Of a stretch of DNA of 64,000 nucleotides, positions 57,701-64,000 are shown piece by piece. Made by a program: the position numbers and the translations under genes. Every line of letters starts with the position of its first letter. The stretch's first letter is position 1. The DNA is taken from assembly GCA_000721375.1 (NCBI GenBank), contig JOGW01000010.1:62001-126000 (forward strand), given 5' to 3'. Below the pieces are notes generated by a model that was not told the origin of the DNA, did not search any database, and worked only from the letters and a program-made list of their open reading frames with translations. The stretch comes from Streptomyces sp. NRRL B-3428. Lineage in GTDB: Bacteria > Actinomycetota > Actinomycetes > Streptomycetales > Streptomycetaceae.

Positions 57701-58072
57701 CTACACGGCGCAGGCGCCGCCCGCCGGGACCGGCGTGATCTTGACGACGGCCGTGCGGGTCTGGCCGAAGAGCCAGGCGCCGGGCGCGATGGTGAAGTCG
57801 GGGTTGGCGTCGACGCAGTAGCCGCTCGTCGTACGGTTCACGATCTCCGTGAGGTTGGTGGGAGCGGGGAAGGTGTAGGCCTGCCCGGCGGGGATGTCGA
57901 TCTGGAACGGCGAGCCCGCGGGCTGTACGCACAGATAGCCGGTCGTGCAGGAGACGCTCTGCGTCCCGGCGGTGTCCGCGCTCGCCGTACCCGCGCCGCT
58001 CAGACCGAGGGTGCCCATGGTGGCGAGCAGGGCGCCGGTCGCCGCGATGCGGTGCTTGATGGTGCTGGTCAT
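57701..58072 (-). CDS. Small secreted protein (peptidase-inhibitor-like)
   Basis: 123 residues from the ATG at 58072 with GGAGG eight nt upstream. Sec signal MTSTIKHRIAATGALLATMGTLGLSG with ASA-D cleavage (about 33). The mature part of about 90 residues holds four cysteines (SVSCTTGYLCVQPAG, GYCVDAN, GGACAV), suggesting two disulfides. The pattern CxxGYLCVQ with later Cys resembles small actinomycete secreted proteins annotated as peptidase inhibitor family I36; this assignment is tentative. It is monocistronic between the deaminase and the divergent MerR gene. Confidence 0.75.
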   Translation of the reverse strand: MTSTIKHRIAATGALLATMGTLGLSGAGTASADTAGTQSVSCTTGYLCVQPAGSPFQIDIPAGQAYTFPAPTNLTEIVNRTTSGYCVDANPDFTIAPGAWLFGQTRTAVVKITPVPAGGACAV

Positions 58073-58203
58073 GCGAAGGGCCTCCACTGGTGGGATCTGG
58101 GGGGTGGGGCCGGTGATCACTTTGTCAGGTCAACTCGCCTTTGACCAGGGCCGGTTGAACATCCGGATCATGGAAGTCCGGTTCCGCGCGACGCCGGCGC
58201 TTT

Positions 58204-58223
58204 CCTTGACGTCGGCGTCAAGG
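58204..58223. promoter_or_regulatory. MerR-type dyad upstream of merR-trxA
   Basis: CCTTGACGTC/GGCGTCAAGG, 9 of 10 bp symmetric, containing a -35-like TTGACG (58206-58211), 16 bp before the MerR ATG. MerR proteins bind such dyads in overlong promoter spacers. The short distance implies a very short or leaderless mRNA. Confidence 0.6.
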
Positions 58224-58238
58224 ATTACCGTCGTACGT

Positions 58239-58700
58239 ATGCGAATCGGCGAGCTTGCCGAGCGGGCCGGGACCACCACGCGCACGCTCAGGTACTACGA
58301 GGCGCGCGGGCTGCTGCCCGTGCGGCGAGGCAGCAACGGGTACCGGGCGTACGACGAGGACGATCTGCGTCTCGTCGAGCAGATCAAGACGCTCCAGGAC
58401 TTCGGGTTCGGCCTTGAGGAGACCCGGCCGTTCGTGGAGTGCCTGCGGGCCGGGCATCCCGAGGGCGACTCCTGTCCCGCCTCGCTCGCGGTCTACCGCC
58501 GCAAGCTGGACGAACTCGACGCGCTGATGGGCGAGTTGGAGTCGGTACGGGCGAAGGTGGCCGGTCAGCTGGAGCGCGCCGAGCAGGCGCGGGCCCGGCT
58601 GGCGGCCGAGGCCGGGCTGCCGGGCGGTCCGGAGCCGCTGTGCGAGCTGGCCGAAGCGATGACAGCAGACGAGGCAGTACCTAGGGAAGACGTGGGGTGA
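58239..58700 (+). CDS. MerR-family regulator with two cysteines, coupled to thioredoxin
   Basis: 153 residues, MRIGELAERAGTTTRTLRYYEARGLLPVRRGSNGYRAYDEDD is the MerR winged HTH (1-70). It ends in a coiled dimerisation helix (about 84-125). Cys68 and Cys79 (ECLRAGHPEGDSCPA) sit at the junction where other MerR proteins hold metal or redox ligands. Its stop overlaps the thioredoxin GTG (GTGA), so both are made together. This invites the idea of a thiol/redox or metal sensor controlling its own thioredoxin; the signal is not determined. Confidence 0.9.
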   Translation: MRIGELAERAGTTTRTLRYYEARGLLPVRRGSNGYRAYDEDDLRLVEQIKTLQDFGFGLEETRPFVECLRAGHPEGDSCPASLAVYRRKLDELDALMGELESVRAKVAGQLERAEQARARLAAEAGLPGGPEPLCELAEAMTADEAVPREDVG

Positions 58701-59038
58701 GGACCGTGGTGAAAGCTGAAGGTGTGCCCGAGGTGACCGATGCGGATTTCGAGCAGGAGGTGCTCAAGTCCGAACTGCCCGTACTCGTCGAGTACACGGC
58801 CGACTGGTGCGGTCCGTGCCGCCAGCTGGCGCCGGTGCTCAGCGAGATCGCGCGCGAGGAGGGTGAGCGGGTGAAGGTCGTGCAGCTGGACGTGGACCGC
58901 AACCCGGGTACGACGACGGCGTACGGCGTCCTGTCGATGCCCACGCTGATGGTGTTCAAGGGCGGTGAGCCGGTGTGGCAGGTGGTGGGCGCCCGGCCCA
59001 AGCGCAAGCTGCTCGCGGAGCTGGCGGACGTGGTCTGA
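58697..59038 (+). CDS. trxA: Thioredoxin
   Basis: 113 residues from the GTG at 58697. Complete thioredoxin fold with WCGPC (Cys38, Cys41) in VEYTADWCGPCRQLAPVLSE, buried Asp equivalents, VVQLDVDRNPGTTTAYGVLSMPTLMVFKGG (cis-Pro) and the C-terminal helix. It reduces cytosolic protein disulfides. It is translationally coupled to the MerR regulator. No thioredoxin reductase gene is in the window. A GC-rich bidirectional hairpin follows. Confidence 0.95.
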   Translation: MRTVVKAEGVPEVTDADFEQEVLKSELPVLVEYTADWCGPCRQLAPVLSEIAREEGERVKVVQLDVDRNPGTTTAYGVLSMPTLMVFKGGEPVWQVVGARPKRKLLAELADVV

Positions 59039-59048
59039 AGCTCTGAAG

Positions 59049-59085
59049 CCCGGGGCCGCGGGGCCTCGGGCCTGGGGGCCCCGGG
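59049..59085. terminator. Hairpin between trxA and XRE gene
   Basis: CCCGGGGCC (59049-59057) pairs with GGCCCCGGG (59077-59085) in the convergent gap, directly before the XRE stop. Confidence 0.65.
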
Positions 59086-59958
59086 TCAACTTCCGGTCGT
59101 ACGACGGGTCTTGGGTGCCGGCCGCTCGCCGGCGCCCAGACCGGCGAGCAGCCGAAGGCCGTCCTGCGTGGCGCTCCCCGGCTCCGCCGACAGCACGATC
59201 AGCTCCATGCCCGAGGCGTCGGGCAGGGCGAAGTTCTCCTGGTGCAGTTCGAGCAGGCCGACCAGCGGATGATGGTAGGCCTTGCGGCCATGGGTGCGGG
59301 CCTTCACATCCGCGCGGGCCCACAGCCGCCGGAAACGCTCACTGCCCATCGCCAACTCGCCGATGAGCGAGGCAAGGCGGGGATCGTCGGGATACTGTCC
59401 TGCCGCGAGCCGTAGATGCCCGACCACGTCAAGCGTGCACTTCTCCCAGTCCGCGTAGAGCCCGCGCGCGTCCTCCTCGAGGAAGATGTGCCGCGCGGTG
59501 TTCAGGCCCTGAGTCGGCCGTCCGTAGAGCAGTTCGGCGAGCTGGTTTCCCGCGCGTACGTCGAGGCGGTGGTCCATGATCAGGGCCGGTGCGCCGGCCA
59601 CCAGGTCGAGTACCCGCAGGAGTTCCGGCCTGACCTTCGCATGCGGCCCCTTCGCGCGGCGCCGGGGCTTGCGGGCGAGCCGGTCGAGGTGCCCGCGCTC
59701 GATCTCGTCGAGCCCGAGCACCCGGGCGAGCGCGTCGAGTACCTGCTCGGAGGGCTGGGTGGCACGGCCCTGTTCCAGGCGTACGTAGTAGTCGACGCTC
59801 ACTCCGGACAGATGCGCGACCTCCTCGCGCCGCAGCCCCTGCACACGGCGCCGGCTGTCGACGGGGATGCCGACGGCGGCCGGGTCCACACGGGAGCGCC
59901 GGGTGCGCAGAAAGCCCGCGAGATCGTCCTTGCCGCCGGTGCCCGAGAGATCGTCCAT
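59086..59958 (-). CDS. XRE/MmyB-type transcriptional regulator
   Basis: 290 residues from the ATG at 59958 (GAAGGC upstream). The N-terminal HTH_XRE (about 12-85) reads RTRRSRVDPAAVGIPVDSRRRV, GLRREEVAHLSGVSVDYYVRLEQGRATQPSEQVLDALARVL in part. The C-terminal MmyB-like ligand-binding PAS-type domain (about 105-275) has LRVLDLVAGAPALIMDHRLDVRAGNQLAELLYG. This actinomycete family often regulates a divergent oxidoreductase gene, and here a quinone-reductase-like gene diverges 153 bp away. Longer frames reaching 61266 cross that gene antisense and are rejected. Confidence 0.92.
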   Translation of the reverse strand: MDDLSGTGGKDDLAGFLRTRRSRVDPAAVGIPVDSRRRVQGLRREEVAHLSGVSVDYYVRLEQGRATQPSEQVLDALARVLGLDEIERGHLDRLARKPRRRAKGPHAKVRPELLRVLDLVAGAPALIMDHRLDVRAGNQLAELLYGRPTQGLNTARHIFLEEDARGLYADWEKCTLDVVGHLRLAAGQYPDDPRLASLIGELAMGSERFRRLWARADVKARTHGRKAYHHPLVGLLELHQENFALPDASGMELIVLSAEPGSATQDGLRLLAGLGAGERPAPKTRRTTGS

Positions 59959-60111
59959 GCCTTCGAGTATGGCCTCGCCCGCACCGAGGGAGGGTGGCCC
60001 TGCCAGTACCAGGAACTCCGGTCCGACGGAAACGGCGCCCCTGAACAACGTGCGCCGCGGCGCCCAGGATCGAGGCATCCGCAACGGAGCATTCGATCCC
60101 AGGAGTTCCCC

Positions 60112-60891
60112 ATGAAGATCCTCATCGTCCACGCCCACCCCGAGCCCCGGTCGCTCAACAGCTCGCTGAAGGACCTCGCCGTCACCACTCTGGAGGCCGA
60201 GGGTCACGAGGTCCGGGTGAGCGACCTCTACGCGATGAACTGGAAGGCCGCGGTGGACGCGCAGGACTACGGCCGCGGTGAGGCGGACCGGCTGAACGTG
60301 GTGCTCGACTCGGGCCGCGCCTTCGCGTCCGGCACGCTCACCGACGACGTACGCGCCGAACAGGAAAAGCTCCTGTGGGCGGACACGGTCATCTTCCAGT
60401 TCCCGCTGTGGTGGTACTCGATGCCGGCCATCCTCAAGGGCTGGGTCGACCGGGTGTTCACCTACCGGTTCGCGTACGGGGTCGGAGAGCACAGCGACGT
60501 CAAGTACGGGGAGCGGTACGGCGAGGGCACCCTCGCGGGCAAGAAGGCGCTGCTCTCGGTGACGGTCGGCGGCCCCGAGGCGCACTACGCAGAGCGCGGC
60601 ATCAACGGTCCGATCGACGACCTGCTGTTCCCGATCCAGCACGGGATCCTGTACTACCCCGGCATCGAGGCGCTGCCGCCCTTCGTCCTGTACGGCACCG
60701 ACCGGATCACCGACGAGCAGTTCCCCGATGTCGCCAAGGCCTGGCGGGAGCGGCTGCTCACGCTGGAGACGACCGAGCCGATCCCGTACCGCAGGCAGAA
60801 CTTCGGCGACTACGAGATCCCCTCGCTGCAGCTGAAGGAGGGCCTGGAGCCCGCGGGCCGCACCGGGTTCGGACTCCACGTGCGGGACTGA
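60112..60891 (+). CDS. NAD(P)H:quinone oxidoreductase, flavodoxin-like fold (MdaB/NQO1 family)
   Basis: 259 residues, AGGAG upstream of the ATG. MKILIVHAHPEPRSLNSSLKDLAV is the FMN/FAD phosphate-binding start, QFPLWWYSMPAILKGWVDRVFTYRFAYG the central NQO segment, and SVTVGGPEAHYAERGINGPIDDLLFPIQHGILYYPGI the isoalloxazine-binding part. It catalyses two-electron reduction of quinones or nitro compounds in the cytosol. Divergent from its likely XRE/MmyB regulator. Substrate unknown. Confidence 0.93.
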   Translation: MKILIVHAHPEPRSLNSSLKDLAVTTLEAEGHEVRVSDLYAMNWKAAVDAQDYGRGEADRLNVVLDSGRAFASGTLTDDVRAEQEKLLWADTVIFQFPLWWYSMPAILKGWVDRVFTYRFAYGVGEHSDVKYGERYGEGTLAGKKALLSVTVGGPEAHYAERGINGPIDDLLFPIQHGILYYPGIEALPPFVLYGTDRITDEQFPDVAKAWRERLLTLETTEPIPYRRQNFGDYEIPSLQLKEGLEPAGRTGFGLHVRD

Positions 60892-60906
60892 ACTCCCCGT
60901 ACGAGA

Positions 60907-60937
60907 TTGACAGCCGAGGTATTTCCCCGCGTATATT
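60907..60937 (+). promoter_or_regulatory. HrdB-type promoter of the helicase gene
   Basis: TTGACA (60907-60912), 19-bp spacer, TATATT (60932-60937). Both boxes are close to consensus in otherwise GC-rich DNA. The predicted start lies near 60944, giving a leader of about 70 nt. Confidence 0.7.
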
Positions 60938-60961
60938 GGGTGTTTCTGTGAAAACAGAAAA

Positions 60962-60980
60962 GGACCTCTCGAAGAGGTCC
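60962..60980 (+). other. Leader hairpin before the helicase gene
   Basis: GGACCTCT-CGA-AGAGGTCC, perfect 8-bp stem with a 3-nt loop, in the predicted 5' leader, 32 nt before the TTG start codon. It has no T-run after it. It might act as an attenuator or mRNA stability element. Confidence 0.5.
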
Positions 60981-61012
60981 AACGAAGACACCATAACCCG
61001 CGAGGAGCTGAA

Positions 61013-63310
61013 TTGTCAACCGGGTCTACGGGCGAAATCGCGTCCGAGGAGCTGCGGAGCGAGCAGGAATTCGTCGCCCGTGTGTATGCGCGCCTGGGGT
61101 GGCTCCAGGAGGCGGCCGAACAGTCTGCCCAGTCGGCGCTTGCGCAGGTGGGGACCGGGCGGCAGGCGCGGCTTGAGCGGGATGTCGCGGTACAGGAGAA
61201 GGGTCGCCTTGTCGCCGAGCTGAACGGCGTGGAAAACGGTCTTGTCTTCGGGCGAATTGATCTCAATCATCCGGACAACCTCGTCGAGGAACGGGACAAC
61301 TTCCACATCGGGCGTATCGGAATTCGCGCCGAAGACCGCGACCGCACCCCGCTTCTGATCGACTGGCGCGCGGATGTCGCCCGGCCTTTCTACCTCGCCA
61401 CGAGTCATGTGCCGATGGGTCTGCGCCGGCGCCGGCACATCACGATGAAGGGCCACGAGGTCGTCGATCTGCACGACGAGATCCTCGATCTGACCGACGA
61501 GGAGCGGACCGGTTTCGAGGACCACAACGGTGACGCCGTGCTGCTCGCCGCGCTCAATGCCGCGCGTACGGGCCGGATGGGCGACATCGTGCAGACCATC
61601 CAGGCCGAGCAGGACCGGATCATCCGGGCTCCGCACCGGGGTGTGCTCGTCGTCGAGGGCGGCCCCGGCACCGGCAAGACCGCGGTCGCGCTGCACCGGG
61701 CCGCGTATCTGCTCTACGCACAGCGCGAACTGCTCGCCAAGCGGGCCGTGTTGATCGTCGGCCCGAACCCGGCGTTCCTCGGCTACATCGGCGAGGTGCT
61801 GCCCTCGCTCGGCGAGACCGGGGTGCTGCTCGCCACGATCGGTGAGCTCTTCCCCGGTGTGGCGGCGACGGGCGAGGACACCCAGGCCGCGGCCGAGGTG
61901 AAGGGGCGGGCCGCGATGGCCGAGGTCCTCGCCGAGGTCGTACGGGACCGGCAGTCCGTGCCCGACGAGGTCCTTGAGATCGACCACGAGGACCACGGCA
62001 CGCTGCTGCTCGACCGTGCGATGGCCGAGCAGGCGCGGGCGCACGCGCGCGAGATGGATCTGCCGCACAACCTGGCCCGCCCCTACTTCGCGTTCCGGAT
62101 CGTCGACGCGCTCACCGAGCAGCTCGTCGAGCGCATCGGCGCCGACCCGTTCGGCGGCCCGAACCTGCTGGGTCCCGACGACATGGCCCAGCTCGGCAGG
62201 GACGTCGCGACCAGTGCCGCGGTGCACTCCGCCGTCGCGGAGCTCTGGCCGGAGCTGACTCCTCAGCAGTTGGTACGGGAGTTCCTCGCCGATCCGGTCG
62301 GCTATCTCCCGGCCGCCGACGCCGAGTTGATCCGCCGTACGTCCGGGCCCTGGACCTTGTCCGACGTACCGCTGCTCGACGAGGCGGCCGAGCTGCTCGG
62401 TGTGGACGACTCGGCGGAGCGGGCCCGGCAGGAGGCCGAGCGGCAGCGGCGTATCGAGTACGCGCAGGGCGTGCTCGATCTCTCGTTCGCCTCGCGTACG
62501 TACGAGTTCGAGGACAAGGAAGAGCTCGACGAGGACGCGGCCGAGGTGCTCTCGGCGCACGACATCATCGACGCCGAGCGGATGGCCGAACGCCAGGAGG
62601 AGGCCGATCTGCGCAGCGCCGCCGAGCGTGCGGCGGCCGACCGGACCTGGGCGTTCGGGCACATCATCGTGGACGAGGCGCAGGAGCTCTCCGCGATGGC
62701 ATGGCGCCTGCTGATGCGCCGCTCGCCCACCAAGTCGATGACGCTGGTGGGCGATCCGGCGCAGACGGGGGACGCGGCGGCGCTCGGTTCGTGGGCCTCG
62801 ATCCTCGCGCCGTATGTCGGGGACCGCTTCGAGCACGTACGTCTGGGCGTCAACTACCGCACGCCGTCGGAGGTCATGGACCTGGCAGCGGCCGTGCTGC
62901 GGACGGTGCATCCTTCGCTGGAGCCGCCGCGGTCGGTGCGCTCGACCGGGGTTCCGCCTCGGTTCGTGCCGGTGTCGGAGTCCGAACTCGCGTCGCGTGC
63001 GGGTGAGTTGGTGGCCGAGTTCCTCCCCGAGGAAGGCCGCCTGGCGGTCATCGCGCCCCGTGAGCTGCATGCGGAGCTGGCCGGCCATCTGCCGGAGGTG
63101 ACCCCGGGGGTGCCTGACCTCACCCATCGGGTGGTGCTGCTCGACGCACGGCAGTCGAAGGGGTTGGAGTTCGACAACGTGCTGGTGGTGGAGCCGGGGG
63201 TGCTGCTGACCAGTGACCTGTACGTCGCCTTGACCCGGGCCACTCAGCGGCTGGGAGTGCTGTACTCGTCCTCGCTGCCGAAGGGGCTGGCGGAGGCTGT
63301 CGCGCGGTGA
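61013..63310 (+). CDS. HelD/HelR-type UvrD-like helicase (RNA polymerase recycling factor)
   Basis: 765 residues from a TTG at 61013; GAGGAG stands five nt upstream and the N-terminal coiled region (SEELRSEQEFVARVYARL) begins right there. Superfamily 1 ATPase: Walker A GGPGTGKTA (216-224), Walker B IIVDEAQEL (551-559), VGDPAQTGD (motif III), GVNYRTPSEVMD (motif IV) and YVALTRATQRLGVLYSS (motif VI). A long N-terminal arm (1-200) and an insertion between the ATPase halves are typical of HelD/HelR, which remove RNA polymerase from DNA; HelR can also displace rifampicin (family knowledge). It has a near-consensus promoter and leader hairpin. I did not see a rifamycin-associated element upstream. 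Confidence 0.9.
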   Translation: MSTGSTGEIASEELRSEQEFVARVYARLGWLQEAAEQSAQSALAQVGTGRQARLERDVAVQEKGRLVAELNGVENGLVFGRIDLNHPDNLVEERDNFHIGRIGIRAEDRDRTPLLIDWRADVARPFYLATSHVPMGLRRRRHITMKGHEVVDLHDEILDLTDEERTGFEDHNGDAVLLAALNAARTGRMGDIVQTIQAEQDRIIRAPHRGVLVVEGGPGTGKTAVALHRAAYLLYAQRELLAKRAVLIVGPNPAFLGYIGEVLPSLGETGVLLATIGELFPGVAATGEDTQAAAEVKGRAAMAEVLAEVVRDRQSVPDEVLEIDHEDHGTLLLDRAMAEQARAHAREMDLPHNLARPYFAFRIVDALTEQLVERIGADPFGGPNLLGPDDMAQLGRDVATSAAVHSAVAELWPELTPQQLVREFLADPVGYLPAADAELIRRTSGPWTLSDVPLLDEAAELLGVDDSAERARQEAERQRRIEYAQGVLDLSFASRTYEFEDKEELDEDAAEVLSAHDIIDAERMAERQEEADLRSAAERAAADRTWAFGHIIVDEAQELSAMAWRLLMRRSPTKSMTLVGDPAQTGDAAALGSWASILAPYVGDRFEHVRLGVNYRTPSEVMDLAAAVLRTVHPSLEPPRSVRSTGVPPRFVPVSESELASRAGELVAEFLPEEGRLAVIAPRELHAELAGHLPEVTPGVPDLTHRVVLLDARQSKGLEFDNVLVVEPGVLLTSDLYVALTRATQRLGVLYSSSLPKGLAEAVAR

Positions 63311-63313
63311 CGG

Positions 63314-63352
63314 GCGGTGGGGGGCAGGGCGGAGCGCCCTGCCCCCCACCGC
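63314..63352. terminator. Bidirectional terminator between the helicase gene and glgB
   Basis: Perfect 18-bp stem GCGGTGGGGGGCAGGGCG and its complement around GAG, filling the 51-bp convergent gap. Confidence 0.9.
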
Positions 63353-63361
63353 TGTGCGGCG

Positions 63362-64000
63362 TCAGGCCGGCCGCAACCAAACCGTCGCCAGCGGCGGGAG
63401 CACCAGGCGCAGGCTCGCCGCTCGTCCGTGCCATCCCACCGCGTCCGGTTTCAAGGAGTCGGGGTTGGCGACTCCCGAGCCGCCGTACCGCTCGGCGTCC
63501 GTGTTGAGGAGCTCCGACCAGGCCGGGATGTCGTCCGGGACACCGACGCGGTAGTCGTGCCGTACGACCGGCGAGAAGTTGCAGACCACCAGGAGCGGAG
63601 AGCCCTCCGCGTCGTGGCGCAGGAACGCGAAGACGTTGTCCTCCGAGGCGTCGCCCGCCACCCATGCGAAACCGGCCGGGTCGGTGTCGCGCTCCCACAG
63701 GGACGGCTGCGCGCGATACGCCGTGTTGAGGTCGCGGACCAGATCGCGTACGCCCCGGTGGTCGGGCTCCGCCCCGTACGCCGGGTCGAGGAGCCACCAG
63801 TCGGGGCCGTGGGCCTCGGACCATTCGGCGCCCTGGGCGAACTCCTGTCCCATGAAGAGGAGTTGCTTGCCGGGGTGGGCCCACATGAAGCCCAGGTAGG
63901 CGCGGTGGTTGGCGCGCTGCTGCCACCAGTCGCCCGGCATCTTCGAGACGAGCGAACGCTTTCCGTGCACCACCTCGTCGTGCGAGATCGGCAGGACGTA
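63362..64000 (-). CDS. glgB: 1,4-alpha-glucan branching enzyme, C-terminal 212 residues (5' end outside window)
   Basis: The open frame enters from the right edge with YVLPISHDEVVHGKRSL, the last catalytic-domain motif (HDE) of GlgB in GH13. It continues MPGDWWQQRANHRAYLGFMWAHPGKQLLFMGQEFAQ and the C-terminal beta domain ending ASLRLVLPPLATVWLRPA. GlgB makes alpha-1,6 branches in glycogen. Most of the enzyme, including its earlier catalytic Asp/Glu, is beyond 64000. Streptomyces often has two glycogen loci, one active in substrate mycelium and one in aerial hyphae; which this is cannot be decided here. Confidence 0.95.
   Translation of the reverse strand, partial: YVLPISHDEVVHGKRSLVSKMPGDWWQQRANHRAYLGFMWAHPGKQLLFMGQEFAQGAEWSEAHGPDWWLLDPAYGAEPDHRGVRDLVRDLNTAYRAQPSLWERDTDPAGFAWVAGDASEDNVFAFLRHDAEGSPLLVVCNFSPVVRHDYRVGVPDDIPAWSELLNTDAERYGGSGVANPDSLKPDAVGWHGRAASLRLVLPPLATVWLRPA

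Noticed and set aside
60892..61012. Rifamycin-associated element upstream of the helicase
   Set aside because: No sequence resembling the GGGGCTTGC-type inverted repeat I remember for this element was found; only the GGACCTCT hairpin is present.
61016..63349. 777-residue minus-strand frame opposite the helicase
   Set aside because: Antisense shadow; the plus-strand frame has complete superfamily 1 helicase motifs.
1..64000. tRNA, rRNA, insertion sequence, phage or secondary-metabolite synthase genes
   Set aside because: I looked for transposase motifs, integrases, PKS/NRPS domains and tRNA-like cloverleaf ends and found none; the intergenic gaps are mostly under 300 bp and accounted for above.

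Overview
The window looks like the chromosome core of a Streptomyces species. The DNA is very GC-rich, with G or C at most third codon positions. Starts are a mix of ATG and GTG with one TTG, many genes overlap by ATGA or GTGA, and the gene content is typical of mycelial actinomycetes: the Scy cytoskeletal protein, isobutyryl-CoA mutase, a CslA/GlxA glycan cassette, shared-ATPase sugar importers and a HelD/HelR helicase. From memory, the order scy, mce, thiolase, meaB, rapA1/A2, absC, icmA, pyk, ackA, pta, pfkA, trxA, helicase, glgB follows the SCO5397-SCO5440 stretch of S. coelicolor. I could not run an alignment to confirm this. I saw no tRNA, rRNA, CRISPR array, transposase or phage gene.

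Layout. 1-6.5 kb: the large coiled-coil protein Scy (its C-terminus lies left of the window), then methylmalonyl-CoA epimerase diverging from a thiolase and the MeaB GTPase. 6.6-12.1 kb: a two-component pair (RapA1/A2-like), an AbsC-like MarR regulator, three overlapping AIM24 genes, and a DUF3817 plus thiamine-binding pair. 12.2-14.4 kb: a SRPBCC/DUF4166/TetR operon under two palindromic operators. 14.6-19.5 kb: a cellulose-synthase-like glycosyltransferase, a GlxA-type radical copper oxidase and a GH6 lipoprotein. 19.6-28.2 kb: icmA with a palindromic promoter, DUF3817, MarR, an MFS/ArsR divergent pair, two hexapeptide acetyltransferases, and a LysR/EamA divergent pair; two unrelated short tandem-repeat arrays lie in this stretch. 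28.2-33.2 kb: a two-component system whose response regulator carries a frameshift, a MurG paralogue coupled to a LegB-like sugar-nucleotide dehydratase, and a TetR gene. 33.7-38 kb: a thioredoxin/TPR protein and a DUF6230-DUF6114-acidic secreted protein operon behind a 0.64-kb structured leader region. 38-44.3 kb: pyruvate kinase, acetate kinase, phosphotransacetylase and phosphofructokinase. 44.4-49.7 kb: an XRE regulator, a Tat-exported GH64 beta-1,3-glucanase under a CebR-like box, and a sugar ABC importer without its ATPase. 49.9-53.8 kb: a CitA/DcuS-type two-component system diverging from a dicarboxylate symporter. 53.9-58.1 kb: MarR/DoxX, TetR/MFS exporter with three operators, a blasticidin-S-deaminase-like enzyme, and a small secreted protein. 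58.2-64 kb: MerR-thioredoxin, an XRE/quinone-reductase divergent pair, the HelD/HelR helicase, and the C-terminal part of glgB.

How the genes fit together. The epimerase, MeaB, IcmA and thiolase serve acyl-CoA and B12-dependent branched-chain/propionyl metabolism. Pyk, Pfk, Pta and AckA link glycolysis to acetyl-phosphate. CslA, GlxA and the GH6 enzyme form a hyphal-tip glycan synthesis, modification and trimming set, close to the tip-organising protein Scy on the chromosome. Much of the rest is regulator plus target in divergent pairs, and several candidate operators can be read directly: TTGCACA-N4-TGTGCAA, GTTGAGC-N4-GCTCAAC, a CebR-like box, and a 24-bp palindrome inside the icmA promoter. 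The points most worth following up are the icmA promoter architecture, the phased 20-bp array at lysR/eamA, the BSD-like deaminase next to an inducible exporter, the MurG/LegB pair and the DUF6230 operon.
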